In this document: in pieces, positions 1 to 9,748 of the stretch
Layout of the letters: each line of letters opens with the position of its first letter
Position numbering within the stretch: the first letter of the stretch is position 1
Source of the DNA: Lachnospiraceae bacterium
GTDB lineage: Bacteria > Bacillota > Clostridia > Lachnospirales > Lachnospiraceae
DNA: 64,000 nt
Direction of reading: 5' to 3'
Assembly (NCBI GenBank): GCA_015258095.1
Contig: JABZIV010000003.1
Coordinates: 1-64,000, forward strand
Notes under the pieces: generated by a model
What the model saw: only the letters and a program-made list of their open reading frames with translations
The model's database searches: none
What the model was told of the DNA's origin: nothing
Position numbers and translations under genes: made by a program

Positions 1-71
1 ATCTTATTGTATGAAATTCAATTCCGATTAGCAAATACAAACAATAGATATCTTAATCCCCGGAATCCTCC

Positions 72-100
72 TTGATAAACACGTCATTTTTCAGTATACT
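72..100 (+). promoter_or_regulatory. Promoter of asnS operon
   Basis: TTGATA (72-77) and TATACT (95-100) are separated by exactly 17 bases, a good housekeeping sigma factor match. Transcription would start near 107, leaving a leader of about 67 bases before the asnS start. The 71 bases further left show no gene. Confidence 0.7.
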
Positions 101-173
101 CTAACGATAAAATATGATTAGAATGCTGTTTTCAGCGGCTATGCTTGCTTTTTTAGCAGTACAGGGAGGATAT

Positions 174-1562
174 ATGGAGATTACAGGACTTCGCGACATC
201 TTTCTTTCCAAGGAAGATTTTATGGAAAATGAGGTAACCGTCAGCGGATGGGTACGAAGCAACAGAGATTCCAAGAGCTTCGGCTTTCTTACCATTTCCG
301 ACGGAACGTTCTTTACGCCGTTACAAGTGGTTTATCACGAGGAAATGAAGAATTTTGCCGAGATATGCAAACTCGGTGTCGGTGCCGCCGTTATTGTTAC
401 AGGAAAGCTGGTTTCGACGCCGGATGCAAAACAGGCTTTTGAATTACAGGCCAGAGAAGTATCCGTGGAAGGCGAAACGCAAGCGGATTATCCTTTACAG
501 AAGAAAAAACACAGCTTAGAGTTTCTGCGAACGATTCCTCATCTTCGCCCCAGAACGAATACGTTCCAGGCTGTGTTCCGCATCCGCTCGCAGATTGCTT
601 TTGCTATCCACTGCTTCTTCCAGGAAAGAGGATTCGTCTATGTCCATACGCCCATCATCACGGCGTCCGATGCAGAAGGAGCCGGTGAGATGTTCGAGGT
701 CACGACTCTCCCCCTGGAAGATGTACCAAAGGCAGACGGCAAAGTGGATTACAGTGAAGATTTCTTTGGGAAAAAGACCAGTCTCACCGTTTCCGGTCAG
801 CTGAACGGAGAAACTTTCGCACAGGCCTTCCGGGATATTTACACCTTCGGTCCGACTTTCCGCGCGGAGAAATCCAACACACAAAGACATGCTGCCGAAT
901 TCTGGATGATCGAGCCGGAAATGGCTTTCGCCGATTTGGAAGATGTCATGTTTATTGCGGAAGATATGCTGAAGTACATTATCCAGTATGTCTTGGTCAA
1001 TGCGCCGGAAGAGCTGGATTTTCTGAATCAGTTTGTGGATAAGGGGCTTCTGGAGCGTTTACAGCATATTGTAAAGTCCGATTTTGCAAGAGTAAGTTAT
1101 ACGGAAGCAATCCAATTGCTCGAGAAAGTGAACGACCGCTTTGAATATAAAGTAAAATGGGGATCCGACCTGCAAACCGAGCATGAACGATATCTCACAG
1201 AGGAGATTTACAAGCGCCCGGTTTTCGTTACCGATTATCCGAAAGAAATCAAGTCTTTCTATATGAAGCTGAACGAGGATGGAAAAACTGTTGCCGCAGT
1301 GGATTGCCTTGTTCCGGGTATCGGCGAAATCATCGGCGGTTCACAAAGAGAAGATGACCTCGAGAAACTCACGAAACGTATGCAGGAGTTACACATGAAC
1401 ATGGAGGAATACCAGTTCTACCTTGACCTCCGTAAATACGGCAGCACGCGCCATGGCGGTTTCGGACTCGGTTTCGAGCGTGCGGTAATGTATATCACCG
1501 GCATGAGCAACATTCGTGATGTCCTTCCCTTCCCGAGAACCGTTGGAAACTGCGAATTATAA
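174..1562 (+). CDS. asnS: Asparaginyl-tRNA synthetase
   Basis: Class II aminoacyl-tRNA synthetase that charges tRNA-Asn with asparagine in the cytoplasm. The start chosen is the ATG at 174, preceded by GGGAGGA at good spacing; an upstream in-frame ATG at 114 would add 20 hydrophobic residues that lie in the leader. This gives 462 residues, the usual length. An N-terminal OB-fold anticodon-binding domain (about 1-120, with [16 protein letters not shown]) precedes the catalytic core. Motif 2 is seen as [22 protein letters not shown] and motif 3 as [15 protein letters not shown] at the C-terminus. It is followed after 14 bases by the SbcD-like gene, apparently in one transcript. Confidence 0.97.
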   Translation: MEITGLRDIFLSKEDFMENEVTVSGWVRSNRDSKSFGFLTISDGTFFTPLQVVYHEEMKNFAEICKLGVGAAVIVTGKLVSTPDAKQAFELQAREVSVEGETQADYPLQKKKHSLEFLRTIPHLRPRTNTFQAVFRIRSQIAFAIHCFFQERGFVYVHTPIITASDAEGAGEMFEVTTLPLEDVPKADGKVDYSEDFFGKKTSLTVSGQLNGETFAQAFRDIYTFGPTFRAEKSNTQRHAAEFWMIEPEMAFADLEDVMFIAEDMLKYIIQYVLVNAPEELDFLNQFVDKGLLERLQHIVKSDFARVSYTEAIQLLEKVNDRFEYKVKWGSDLQTEHERYLTEEIYKRPVFVTDYPKEIKSFYMKLNEDGKTVAAVDCLVPGIGEIIGGSQREDDLEKLTKRMQELHMNMEEYQFYLDLRKYGSTRHGGFGLGFERAVMYITGMSNIRDVLPFPRTVGNCEL

Positions 1563-1576
1563 AGGAAAGGAATATC

Positions 1577-2632
1577 ATGCGTTTTATTCATGCAGGAGAC
1601 CTTCACTTAGGGATGATTCCCGATGGACAGAAATCCTGGGGTAGAGAGAGAAGCAACGCCATTCTCTCTTCTCTGGATAAAATTATTGATTTAGTACGGG
1701 AAGAAAATGTCGATGCCTTGTTCCTGACGGGACGATGCTTCCATTTTCCTCCTTTGAAAGAAGAAATCCAAAGAATCCGGCAAAGTTTTTCCCGGATTCC
1801 TTTTTGTCATGTCTTCCTTTTTTCTGAAAACAGCCCGGAATACCATTTCCTGAATACGGCAGTATTCCAGAGAAACGTGCACTGTATCAAAGAGACGAAA
1901 GAGCAAATCTATCTCGAAGACCTTCACATGGAGCTCCTCGCATTACAGGAGAGCGCTGACCGAAAAGAAGCAATGCAAAGTTTTTCCCCCTCTCATCCGG
2001 ATGCCGTCTCCGTCCTCTTATGTAATGTCGGAAAAGAAGAACCTTTTCCACAGAATAAGGAGAAACTGGAATCTCTTCCCTTCTCTTATGTTGCACTCGG
2101 CGGGGAAAATGATAAATCGATTCTACTGGAGAATAAAGTGGTTTTTTCGGGTTCTCCCGAGCCTCTTTCTAAAGATAATATCGGGAAACATGGCGTATTC
2201 CTCGGAAATATTCACCCTCTGTACAAGAAGGTGGATGCCCTCGATTTTATCCCGCTTGCGAGAACACAGTATATCACGCTGCACTTTCATTTGGATAAAT
2301 CCGTCGGAACAGAAGCACTCCGTGAAAGACTCGCGCAGGAAATCGCAAAACGCGGAAGGGACCATATCTACTCTATCCGATTGAGCGGAGAACGGGATCC
2401 GGAAACAAGGGTGGAAGAAAGCCTGGTTTCCAAAGGAACCAGAGTAATTGAATGGAAAGACGAGAGTATCCCTCTCTATGATTATTATGCGCTCTACAAA
2501 GAGCACATGAATGATTTAATAGGACTGTTTATTCGTTCTTACCTGAAAAAAGGCCCGGAAGACTTATCCAAGCTGGAGCAGGACAGCCTGTTCTATGGCC
2601 TTTCAGCACTGCTCTCCGGAGGAAAATCATGA
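1577..2632 (+). CDS. SbcD/YhaO-like metallophosphoesterase-fold protein, probably inactive
   Basis: 351 residues with the fold and genomic setting of the SbcD/Mre11/YhaO exonuclease family. The first metal motif is intact (HAGDLHLG, Asp8 and His10). The later motifs are degraded: the usual GD of motif II reads TGRCFH (Arg53 at the Asp position), the GNHD region reads SENSPE (83-88), and the late GHxH region reads ALGGEND (173-179). The family fold is clear, but nuclease chemistry is unlikely from these residues. RBS AAAGGAAAGGA precedes ATG 1577. The gene overlaps the next ORF by ATGA, so the two products are probably translated together and act as a pair, as YhaO and YhaN are thought to. Confidence 0.8.
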   Translation: MRFIHAGDLHLGMIPDGQKSWGRERSNAILSSLDKIIDLVREENVDALFLTGRCFHFPPLKEEIQRIRQSFSRIPFCHVFLFSENSPEYHFLNTAVFQRNVHCIKETKEQIYLEDLHMELLALQESADRKEAMQSFSPSHPDAVSVLLCNVGKEEPFPQNKEKLESLPFSYVALGGENDKSILLENKVVFSGSPEPLSKDNIGKHGVFLGNIHPLYKKVDALDFIPLARTQYITLHFHLDKSVGTEALRERLAQEIAKRGRDHIYSIRLSGERDPETRVEESLVSKGTRVIEWKDESIPLYDYYALYKEHMNDLIGLFIRSYLKKGPEDLSKLEQDSLFYGLSALLSGGKS

Positions 2633-4629
2633 TTATTACCAGCCTGGAAATCTTTGGTTTCGGAAAATTCCATCAATTCTCCTTACATTTTTCCAACAAA
2701 TACAATGTAATCTACGGAGAAAATGAAGCCGGAAAATCAACTCTGCACAGCTTTATCCGCGCCATGCTTTTCGGTGTTCCTTCTACCCCAAGCAGAAAAG
2801 AGCAATTCTTCCGTTACCGTCCCTTTCAAAAAGAGCTTCCTTTCGGCGGTAAACTTTCTTTCACGTTTCAGGGCGCAGAATATAGCATCACACGTGATTT
2901 TTTGCGTAATTCCCTTCTTGTGCAGGAGAACCGCTCTCAAAAAAATATGAGCAATCCGGAAACTTTCCTGGAAACAGTTCTTTCCTCATTTTCATCCGAA
3001 AGCTTTGACAACACCGTATTTATCCGGCAATTAAAGTCCGGCACGGACCGGGAAATGGTCAAGGAATTACAGCGCATTTTTTCCAATATTGAGAACAGCG
3101 GAGATATGCACATTGATATGGAAGCTGCAATGGAATACTTAAATCGGGTGGAAGATAAAATAAAACAACAGTTCTTCTCCCATGCCGAAAAAGAATATTC
3201 CTCCCTCCTCGGTGAAGTGAAAAACCAGCAAAGAGCAATCCGCGCAGGAAGTATTTTCGAGGAAGACTCCATTCTTACAGAAGAAGAAAAAGAGAAAGAA
3301 GATACCGCAGTTCATTCTCCCGATACGGAAACAGAAACGGTAGTATTTTCCTCTGCAATAAAAACGGAAGAGACGGACACGCCGGCAGATTTCAAAGAGA
3401 ATCAAATCCAGAATAAGATTACAGAATTACTGGAAGTGCAACAGACGGTTCAGAATCTGGAAAATGTGGTACAAAGAGACGGCTTCCATACGGAAGAAGA
3501 ACTGAACGAAGAGGAAAAGGAGGTCAAAAAAATCCTTTCTGAAAGCGATGAGAACGGGACGGACAAAAGACAAAATGCAGTCTTTCCCGTTTTTCTTGGA
3601 GTGCTTTCTCTCCTCTTCTTCCTTTACGCTATTTTTAGCGCCCTTTACTTCTATACGGAACTTCCCATGCCGGAGATTTTTTCTTTGCGCATCAACTCTA
3701 TTCCGCTCTTCTATCCGGCAACTTGCGCCGGCGCTTTCTTTGCCGCCTACGCCTGCACTACATCTTTAGAATATAAGCATAGAAAAAACACGGAAAAAAA
3801 GAGAAATGCATTTCTACAGAACCTGAGTAGCAAGAGAAATCTGGGACAATTCCGCTCTTTTCTAAACAGCAGCAAGGAAGAAGTGGACAACACGACAACA
3901 AATGACTTCATCACGGCGGATGTCTTGGAAAAATACTATACGGAAATGAGAAATAAATTTACTCTCTTAAACGAAAATAAAAACAAAATAGAAGCATTGC
4001 ATAAAGAAATTGCCGATTTAAAAGCTGAAGAAACTGCTGTTCTGGAAAGAAAAAGGGCTGTCCTTCAGGAGGAAGAAATCCTGGAGACCCAGCTTCGCCA
4101 AATCAGTCATCTCCAAAACCGTGCCGAGCAAATCCGCCCGAGCCTTTCCGTGAACGAGGCACTCCGGGAACAATTGGATGCCGTCTCGGAAGCACGATCC
4201 AGAATAGAAAGCCTTTCCAAAGAAATCTTCCACAGCTTTGCCTATTATCTGAATCAGGAAACAGCGAAGGTGCTTTCCAACATCACAAACACGCGGTATG
4301 ACTCTCTCTTTATTGACCAAAATCTGCGCATCTTCGTGAATACGGAAGAAAAGTACCTTCCTCTGGAACAGGCCTCTACCGGTACCATAGATCAGCTCTA
4401 TCTCTCCCTTCGTCTTGCGATGGCCAAACTCTTACAAGAGAAACCGAAAGAGTATCTTCCCTTACTTTTCGATGACAGCTTCGCCATGTATGATGAAACC
4501 CGCTTAGGTGCTGCTCTTTCTTTCCTTGCAACGGAGTATCCTTCTCAAATTCTTCTTTTTACCTGTCACAAAAGAGAAGGAAGCGTTTTGGAAAGTAAAG
4601 AAATTCCTTTTCACAAAATTACTTTGTAA
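2629..4629 (+). CDS. YhaN-like SMC-type AAA ATPase with central membrane segments
   Basis: 666-residue ATPase of the RecN/SbcC/YhaN type. The N-terminal head has Walker A GENEAGKST (about residues 30-38). The C-terminal head has a signature-like ASTGTIDQLYLSLRLA stretch and a Walker B LLFDDSF. The middle is charged and helical, as expected of a coiled coil, but is interrupted by two hydrophobic segments (about 319-341 and 360-378) that should anchor the hinge end in the membrane. Start codon overlaps the stop of the SbcD-like partner (ATGA). Related Firmicutes proteins are linked to DNA repair or membrane-associated DNA handling; the substrate is not known. It is smaller than typical YhaN (about 960). 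Confidence 0.8.
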   Translation: MIITSLEIFGFGKFHQFSLHFSNKYNVIYGENEAGKSTLHSFIRAMLFGVPSTPSRKEQFFRYRPFQKELPFGGKLSFTFQGAEYSITRDFLRNSLLVQENRSQKNMSNPETFLETVLSSFSSESFDNTVFIRQLKSGTDREMVKELQRIFSNIENSGDMHIDMEAAMEYLNRVEDKIKQQFFSHAEKEYSSLLGEVKNQQRAIRAGSIFEEDSILTEEEKEKEDTAVHSPDTETETVVFSSAIKTEETDTPADFKENQIQNKITELLEVQQTVQNLENVVQRDGFHTEEELNEEEKEVKKILSESDENGTDKRQNAVFPVFLGVLSLLFFLYAIFSALYFYTELPMPEIFSLRINSIPLFYPATCAGAFFAAYACTTSLEYKHRKNTEKKRNAFLQNLSSKRNLGQFRSFLNSSKEEVDNTTTNDFITADVLEKYYTEMRNKFTLLNENKNKIEALHKEIADLKAEETAVLERKRAVLQEEEILETQLRQISHLQNRAEQIRPSLSVNEALREQLDAVSEARSRIESLSKEIFHSFAYYLNQETAKVLSNITNTRYDSLFIDQNLRIFVNTEEKYLPLEQASTGTIDQLYLSLRLAMAKLLQEKPKEYLPLLFDDSFAMYDETRLGAALSFLATEYPSQILLFTCHKREGSVLESKEIPFHKITL

Positions 4630-4633
4630 ACAT

Positions 4634-4692
4634 TGTATGGCTTGATAGACGAAGTGTATAGCTTGATAAACAATCTGTATAGCTTGATAAAC
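4634..4692. repeat. Three 17-bp direct repeats at a 21-bp period
   Basis: The unit TGTATAGCTTGATAAAC occurs at 4634-4650 (two mismatches), 4655-4671 and 4676-4692 (identical copies). Start-to-start spacing is exactly 21 bases, two helical turns, so all copies face the same side of the DNA. The array lies just behind the yhaN-like stop codon and before the terminator. Confidence 0.85.
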
Positions 4693-4731
4693 AGATCTTG
4701 CCCGTCTTTCTAATCGCCTTTCACACCACTC

Positions 4732-4764
4732 AAAAAAGAGACTATGTGTGCGTCTCTTTTTTTT
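4732..4764. terminator. Bidirectional terminator between yhaN-like and araC-like genes
   Basis: GAGAC (4738-4742) pairs with GTCTC (4752-4756). Six A precede and eight T follow, so it can stop both the asnS operon on the plus strand and the AraC-type gene on the minus strand. The hairpin includes the stop codon and last codons of the AraC-type gene. Confidence 0.8.
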
Positions 4765-6043
4765 CGTGTTCTTTTTTATATCTCTTTTCCTTTCTGTCTC
4801 TCTCTTGCAGCGTAATAGAGTCTCTAAACTCGCTTGGTGTCATGCCTTTAAACTTATAAAAATTCAAGTTGAATGTTTTGATATTGCTATATCCTACTGC
4901 CACGGAAATATCCAAAACAGAATATGTCGATGTAAGAAGCATTTCACAGGCCTTATTCACCCGAATAAAATTCAGTAAAGTAATAAAATTCATCTCGGTA
5001 TAATAAAGTAGGGCGCGGTTTAATTCCGAAACACTGATTCCGTGCAAATCCGCCATCGTACTTGCCAGTAAGTTTTCCGTGTCGAAATGCCGATATACAT
5101 AGTCCGTCACCTCGAGTGCAATATTCTTATCCGAAGGACTATACAGTACCCCGTCTTTTCCATACGTCTTTCTATACTTGTTCGGCGTTAATCCCATTTT
5201 GTCAACAAAGTGACGGGAAAGATGGGAAGCATCGGAAAAACCCAGGAAAAGAGCAATATCATCCAAATTTAACCCGGTATAAATCAAATAATCAATTGCT
5301 TTCTCTATGCGAATCTCATTCAACAATTTTGTAAAAGTCGTTCCGGTCAATTCACTCAGTTTTTTCGATAAAGAGGACTCCGAGATGTAAAATACGCCTG
5401 CAACTTTCTCCAAAGTCAGATGTTCCGCAGAATGAAAATAAATATAACTTAAAATGGAGTTCTGCATCGCTGCATTCTTCTTCATCGGACTCGAATCATC
5501 TTCCAAATGAAAACAACGACGATACTCCACCATCATCTCAATAATTTTCGTAACCGTATATAAAAAATTGAAAGGTCTTATCGACTGCCTGACTGCGGCG
5601 GAATCCACCCCCAATTCTTCTTGCAGATCCGCCATAATTTTATCTACAACCAAGGTCTGCTCTTTATCCAGATAAGCAACAGGATGAGACATCAAAAAAT
5701 TAAGGAGCTGTCCACTCTCCTCTTCCATTCCGGGAGCAAGTTTAAGGAAGGTATTGACGTATTGAAAATCATAAACCAGCAGGTTTAAGTGTAAAGTATC
5801 GCGAACATCAACAATATCCGTCACCTTCCATGGCGTAATTGCGCAGAGCGTATGCGGTACGATATCATATTCTACCTCATCAATACGTATCTTTCCTCTT
5901 CCCCTGTTAAAATACATAATGCGAGCAGTTTGGTGCATCAAAGCCTTTGTCGGTTTTTCTATCGTTTCATAATCAAAAGCACATAAAGAAAGAGGATTCA
6001 CCCCTGATATTGCACTACCCTGCATTACTGCTTTTTTATTCAT
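4742..6043 (-). CDS. AraC-family regulator with two AraC DNA-binding domains
   Basis: 433-residue predicted transcription factor. The N-terminal ~180 residues resemble a cupin-like sensory domain (RGRGKIRIDEVEYDIVPHT). Two complete AraC-type DNA-binding regions follow: about 195-292, ending IALFLGFSDASHLSRHF then GLTPNKYRK, and about 306-412, ending ISVAVGYSNIKTFNLNF then GMTPSEFRD. Usual family members have one such region. It is monocistronic with its own extended -10 promoter, and sits next to the arginine deiminase operon on the same strand, so that operon is a plausible target (inference). The effector is unknown. Confidence 0.88.
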   Translation of the reverse strand: MNKKAVMQGSAISGVNPLSLCAFDYETIEKPTKALMHQTARIMYFNRGRGKIRIDEVEYDIVPHTLCAITPWKVTDIVDVRDTLHLNLLVYDFQYVNTFLKLAPGMEEESGQLLNFLMSHPVAYLDKEQTLVVDKIMADLQEELGVDSAAVRQSIRPFNFLYTVTKIIEMMVEYRRCFHLEDDSSPMKKNAAMQNSILSYIYFHSAEHLTLEKVAGVFYISESSLSKKLSELTGTTFTKLLNEIRIEKAIDYLIYTGLNLDDIALFLGFSDASHLSRHFVDKMGLTPNKYRKTYGKDGVLYSPSDKNIALEVTDYVYRHFDTENLLASTMADLHGISVSELNRALLYYTEMNFITLLNFIRVNKACEMLLTSTYSVLDISVAVGYSNIKTFNLNFYKFKGMTPSEFRDSITLQERDRKEKRYKKEHEKKETHT

Positions 6044-6124
6044 CTATCTTCAACCCTCAGAATAACGAGAACCCGCACATTTTCGCACGACATCTTTCAT
6101 CCAATATTTTCTGTCTTATTTTGT

Positions 6125-6133
6125 ATTATAACA
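6125..6133 (-). promoter_or_regulatory. Extended -10 promoter of the AraC-type gene
   Basis: On the minus strand TGTTATAAT is a perfect extended -10 element (TGnTATAAT). No convincing -35 box is seen, as is common for extended -10 promoters. It lies about 80 bases before the start codon. Confidence 0.55.
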
Positions 6134-6161
6134 TGAAATCATTCATAGAGATTATAAATCA

Positions 6162-6199
6162 AAAAAAGACTTTCGAGAAGAAACCCGAAAGTCTTTTTT
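6162..6199 (-). terminator. Terminator of the arginine deiminase operon
   Basis: A perfect 14-base inverted repeat AAAAAAGACTTTCG (6162-6175) / CGAAAGTCTTTTTT (6186-6199) with a 10-base loop lies 80 bases past the yfcC-type stop. The hairpin is flanked by A and T runs and could act in both directions. Confidence 0.85.
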
Positions 6200-6278
6200 C
6201 ATGTCTCAGACAAGTATCCGAGATGAAGTATTCGAAATCTTAGCGCAAGGTGCGTAAGATGTCTATACGCTCTCTATT

Positions 6279-7784
6279 TTATCGAATGAGCATCATTGCG
6301 ATAGACAGAACGATAATGTTCGCAATACCAACTGCTACGAAGAGCTTAAAGCCCCACTTCATATAGGTCTTCAACTCTACCTTGGCTGCACCGAGTCCAC
6401 CCATAACAACTCCGGATGTCGGTGTGAAAAGATTGATTAAACCACAGCCTGCGGAGAATACCGCAACCATAACGGAAGCATTGAATCCTAAGGTATTTGT
6501 CAATCCACCCATAACCGGGATAGAGAATCCTGCAAGTCCGGAAGTGGACGGCACAAGGAAGCTCAAAACAAGGTAAATAATGTAGGAAAGCGGCGCAAAT
6601 ACAAATCCCGGAACACCTCTCAGCATTGCTGCGGACTTGTCCAGAATCCAGAAATCCATGTGTGTAGCCTGCATCACAACGGTAATACCACGTGCTACCG
6701 CAATTACCAGCGCTACAGAAAGGAGATCCTTTGCCCCATCCAGATAGGTATTGATGTATTCATTCTCGGTCATCTTTGCCATAAAAGCTACAATAATACT
6801 TGCAAAAGTAAACCAAGCTGCAAGCTCTGCAAAGTACCACTGTCCGAGGGGAACACCGGTCAGGAAGGAAGACCAGCCAAAGACTTTCATATAGGCATCT
6901 TCATTTCCGCCAAATGCAATATCCTGATAGGAAATCAAGGAAGCAATCATCACTACGAAGGAGAAAGCGAAAACAGTCAACACCGCTTTATGCTTTCCGG
7001 TAAACTCAAGAACGGTACCGCTGTCCTGAGAGAAGTTATCCTTCATATCCTGCTGTTCCTGTAGAGAAAGAATGGTCGAACCCTTGTCCGCCTTTACTTT
7101 TCTCGCATATCTTAATACAAAGATAATTGCGATAAAAAGAGAAGTGAACCAAAGAGCAAATCCTAAAACCATAATCAAAGTACTGCTGTACGGAACATTC
7201 ACACTCTGGAGAGCCGACTCGGCAGCTCCTGTTGCAAAGGGGTTGATCGTGGAACCGAGCACACCGCAACCCGCGCCGAGCAAAACGGTAGATACTGCCA
7301 CGATGGTATCAAAACCTGCAGCAACCAATGCCGCTGTAATCAAAGGATAAAAACCGATGGTCTCTTCTGCCATACCATAGGTAGAACCGCCGATAGAGAA
7401 AAGAATCATCAGGATGACAATCAAGACTTCTTCTTTCCCGTGCATCTTCTTAACCAGGTGATAAACACCGGCTTCAAGAGCACCCGTCTTCATCACAACT
7501 CCGATAAAACCGCCGATAGATACGATAAATACAATCAAATCTCCGGCATTCTGGAATCCCTTCGGGTACGCCATAAAGAAGTCACTGAGATGTGCACCGA
7601 CAACGGAAACCGTTCCGCCATCCTTTACCGTCTGTACCAAATCTCCATATTTATCCGGATTCAGGTTTTCAATAATGTCATTACCGATTGGCTGACCATT
7701 TAAGAGTATAGAAATAATACATAAAACTGCTAAAATGATAAAAAGAATAGTAAATGCTGTAAGTGATTGTTTTTTAGCTTTCAC
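6279..7784 (-). CDS. YfcC/DcuC-family carrier, likely arginine/ornithine exchange
   Basis: 501-residue integral membrane protein with about 12 hydrophobic segments, of the YfcC branch of the C4-dicarboxylate anaerobic carrier (DcuC) family. Conserved-looking repeats such as GSTYGMAEETIGFYP and GAGCGVLGSTINPFATG in the first half are mirrored by SFLVPSTSGLAGFSIPVMGG in the second. The start codon is GTG at 7784; a G-rich ribosome site lies about 11 bases upstream. As the last gene of the arc operon it most likely imports arginine in exchange for ornithine, taking the place of ArcD. That substrate is inferred from position only. Confidence 0.85.
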   Translation of the reverse strand: MKAKKQSLTAFTILFIILAVLCIISILLNGQPIGNDIIENLNPDKYGDLVQTVKDGGTVSVVGAHLSDFFMAYPKGFQNAGDLIVFIVSIGGFIGVVMKTGALEAGVYHLVKKMHGKEEVLIVILMILFSIGGSTYGMAEETIGFYPLITAALVAAGFDTIVAVSTVLLGAGCGVLGSTINPFATGAAESALQSVNVPYSSTLIMVLGFALWFTSLFIAIIFVLRYARKVKADKGSTILSLQEQQDMKDNFSQDSGTVLEFTGKHKAVLTVFAFSFVVMIASLISYQDIAFGGNEDAYMKVFGWSSFLTGVPLGQWYFAELAAWFTFASIIVAFMAKMTENEYINTYLDGAKDLLSVALVIAVARGITVVMQATHMDFWILDKSAAMLRGVPGFVFAPLSYIIYLVLSFLVPSTSGLAGFSIPVMGGLTNTLGFNASVMVAVFSAGCGLINLFTPTSGVVMGGLGAAKVELKTYMKWGFKLFVAVGIANIIVLSIAMMLIR

Positions 7785-7807
7785 AGAAATACAATCCCCC
7801 TTTCTGC

Positions 7808-8746
7808 TTATTTCGTAATAACGGTGCCTGTTTCACCTTTTAATGCCAGCGCAGCCTTCTGTAATGAGGTAATCAAAGCCTGTCCGCCGTGTGTATTGTT
7901 CTTCACGAACTCCATACAGGACTGCACTTTCGGAAGCATGCTTCCCGGAGCAAACTGTTTCTCTCCAATATACTTCTCTGCCTCGGAAAGAGTCATCGTC
8001 GGAAGCTCTTTCTGATCCGGCTTATTAAAGTTAATGCAAACACGATCGACTGCTGTCAAAATAATGAGCTTATCCGCTCCGATATCCTGTGCAAGAAGAG
8101 CACTGGAACGATCCTTATCGATAACGGCAGCAACGCCCTGTAATCCGTCTGCCGTTTCTACAACGGGGATTCCGCCACCGCCAACGGTGATTACGATATC
8201 TCCATTCTTTACCAGCTGCTCTACGACCTTCAGTTCAACAATACGCTTTGGAATCGGGGACGGAACAACACGACGATATCCTCTTCCGGAATCTTCTACG
8301 AAGATAAAGCCCTTTTCCTTCGCAATCTTATCGGCTTCCTCTTTCGAATAAAAGCTTCCAACCGGCTTGGTCGGATTCTTAAATCCGGGATCGTCGGCAT
8401 CTACAACGACCTGGGTGATTACGGAAGCGCATTCCTTCTGGATATTTCTTGCCTTTAATTCTCTCTGAATCGCCTGCTGTAAATGATATCCGATATATCC
8501 CTGCGACATCGCACCACACTCCGGGAAAGGCATATACGGTGTATTTCCTCCCTTTGTGCTGGAAAACTCCATCGCCAGATTAATCATACCGACCTGCGGC
8601 CCGTTTCCATGTCCAACAATAACTTCGTACCCGGCTTCTGACAAATCAACGATTGTCTTTGCGGTATGCCGCACCAATTCAAGCTGCTCTTCGGGGGTAT
8701 TGCCTAAGGCATTTCCCCCGAGAGCTACAACTATACGCTCTGCCAT
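7808..8746 (-). CDS. arcC: Carbamate kinase
   Basis: Transfers phosphate from carbamoyl phosphate to ADP, giving ATP, ammonia and CO2, the energy-yielding last step of arginine deiminase fermentation. The N-terminus IVVALGGNALGNTP and the VGHGNGPQVGMINLA and VTVGGGGIPV stretches are diagnostic. Two adjacent ATG codons are possible (8749, 8746). The site AGGAG at 8757-8753 overlaps the arcB stop codon and has better spacing to 8746, giving 312 residues. Translational coupling to arcB is likely. Confidence 0.96.
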   Translation of the reverse strand: MAERIVVALGGNALGNTPEEQLELVRHTAKTIVDLSEAGYEVIVGHGNGPQVGMINLAMEFSSTKGGNTPYMPFPECGAMSQGYIGYHLQQAIQRELKARNIQKECASVITQVVVDADDPGFKNPTKPVGSFYSKEEADKIAKEKGFIFVEDSGRGYRRVVPSPIPKRIVELKVVEQLVKNGDIVITVGGGGIPVVETADGLQGVAAVIDKDRSSALLAQDIGADKLIILTAVDRVCINFNKPDQKELPTMTLSEAEKYIGEKQFAPGSMLPKVQSCMEFVKNNTHGGQALITSLQKAALALKGETGTVITK

Positions 8747-8755
8747 CATTCTCTC

Positions 8756-9748
8756 CTACTTCAATGTTGCATACATAACAGCTTTGATGGTATGCATACG
8801 GTTCTCAGCCTCTTCAAACTGTCTTGCGTGCTTTCCAAGGAATACATCATCCGTAACTTCCATTGCTTCCAGACCATACTTCTCATAGATATCCTCACCA
8901 ACCGTGGTGTTTCTATCATGGAAGGACGGCAGGCAGTGTAAGAAAATCGTTGTCGGCTTAGCCATAGCAAGAAGCTCCTTATTGACCTGATACGGACGAA
9001 GAAGCTTAATTCTCTTCTCCCAAAGCTCTGCCGGCTCACCCATGGAAAGCCAGATATCCGTGTAAAGAACATCCGCATCCTTTGCGCCAATCTTGATATC
9101 ATCGGTAAGCTCGATTTCGGCACCGGTCTCCTTAGCCACTTCTCTGCACTTTGCAACGAGATCATCTGTCGGCATAAGTTCCTTCGGACCGCAAGCACAG
9201 AAGTGCATGCCGAGCTTTGCACAAACGATCATAAGAGAATTTGCAACGTTGTTTCTTGCATCACCGAAGAAGGTAAGCTTACGGCCACGTACATCGCCAA
9301 ACTCTTCTTTAACAGTAAGAATATCGGCAAGCATCTGTGTTGGGTGGTAAAGATCGGTTAATCCGTTCCATACCGGTACACCGGAGTACTTTGCCAGTTC
9401 CTCAACAACTTCCTGCTTGAATCCACGATACTCAATACCGTCGAACATCCGTCCAAGCACCTTTGCCGTATCTTCAAGGGACTCTTTCTTACCCATCTGG
9501 GAAGAACCGGAATCCAGGAAGGTAACGCCCATTCCAAGATCACGTGCACCAACCTCAAAAGCACAACGAGTTCTGGTAGAAGTCTTTTCGAAGAGAAGTA
9601 CAATCTGCTTTCCCTTCAAATAGCTGTGATCAACACCATTTGCCTTCAGTCTCTTGAACTCAGCAGAGAGCTCCAAGAAATACCGAATCTCATCCGGTGT
9701 AAAATCCAACAATGTCAAAAAGCTTCTTCCTCTTACATTAACGCCCAT
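8756..9748 (-). CDS. arcB: Ornithine carbamoyltransferase, catabolic
   Basis: 330 residues. Converts citrulline and phosphate to ornithine and carbamoyl phosphate in the arginine deiminase pathway. The carbamoyl-phosphate loop appears as [15 protein letters not shown], the carbamoyl contact as [11 protein letters not shown], and the ornithine-binding HCLP as [10 protein letters not shown] near the C-terminus. It sits between arcA and arcC, which supports the catabolic role over a biosynthetic ArgF. A structured 198-base spacer separates it from arcA. Confidence 0.95.
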   Translation of the reverse strand: MGVNVRGRSFLTLLDFTPDEIRYFLELSAEFKRLKANGVDHSYLKGKQIVLLFEKTSTRTRCAFEVGARDLGMGVTFLDSGSSQMGKKESLEDTAKVLGRMFDGIEYRGFKQEVVEELAKYSGVPVWNGLTDLYHPTQMLADILTVKEEFGDVRGRKLTFFGDARNNVANSLMIVCAKLGMHFCACGPKELMPTDDLVAKCREVAKETGAEIELTDDIKIGAKDADVLYTDIWLSMGEPAELWEKRIKLLRPYQVNKELLAMAKPTTIFLHCLPSFHDRNTTVGEDIYEKYGLEAMEVTDDVFLGKHARQFEEAENRMHTIKAVMYATLK

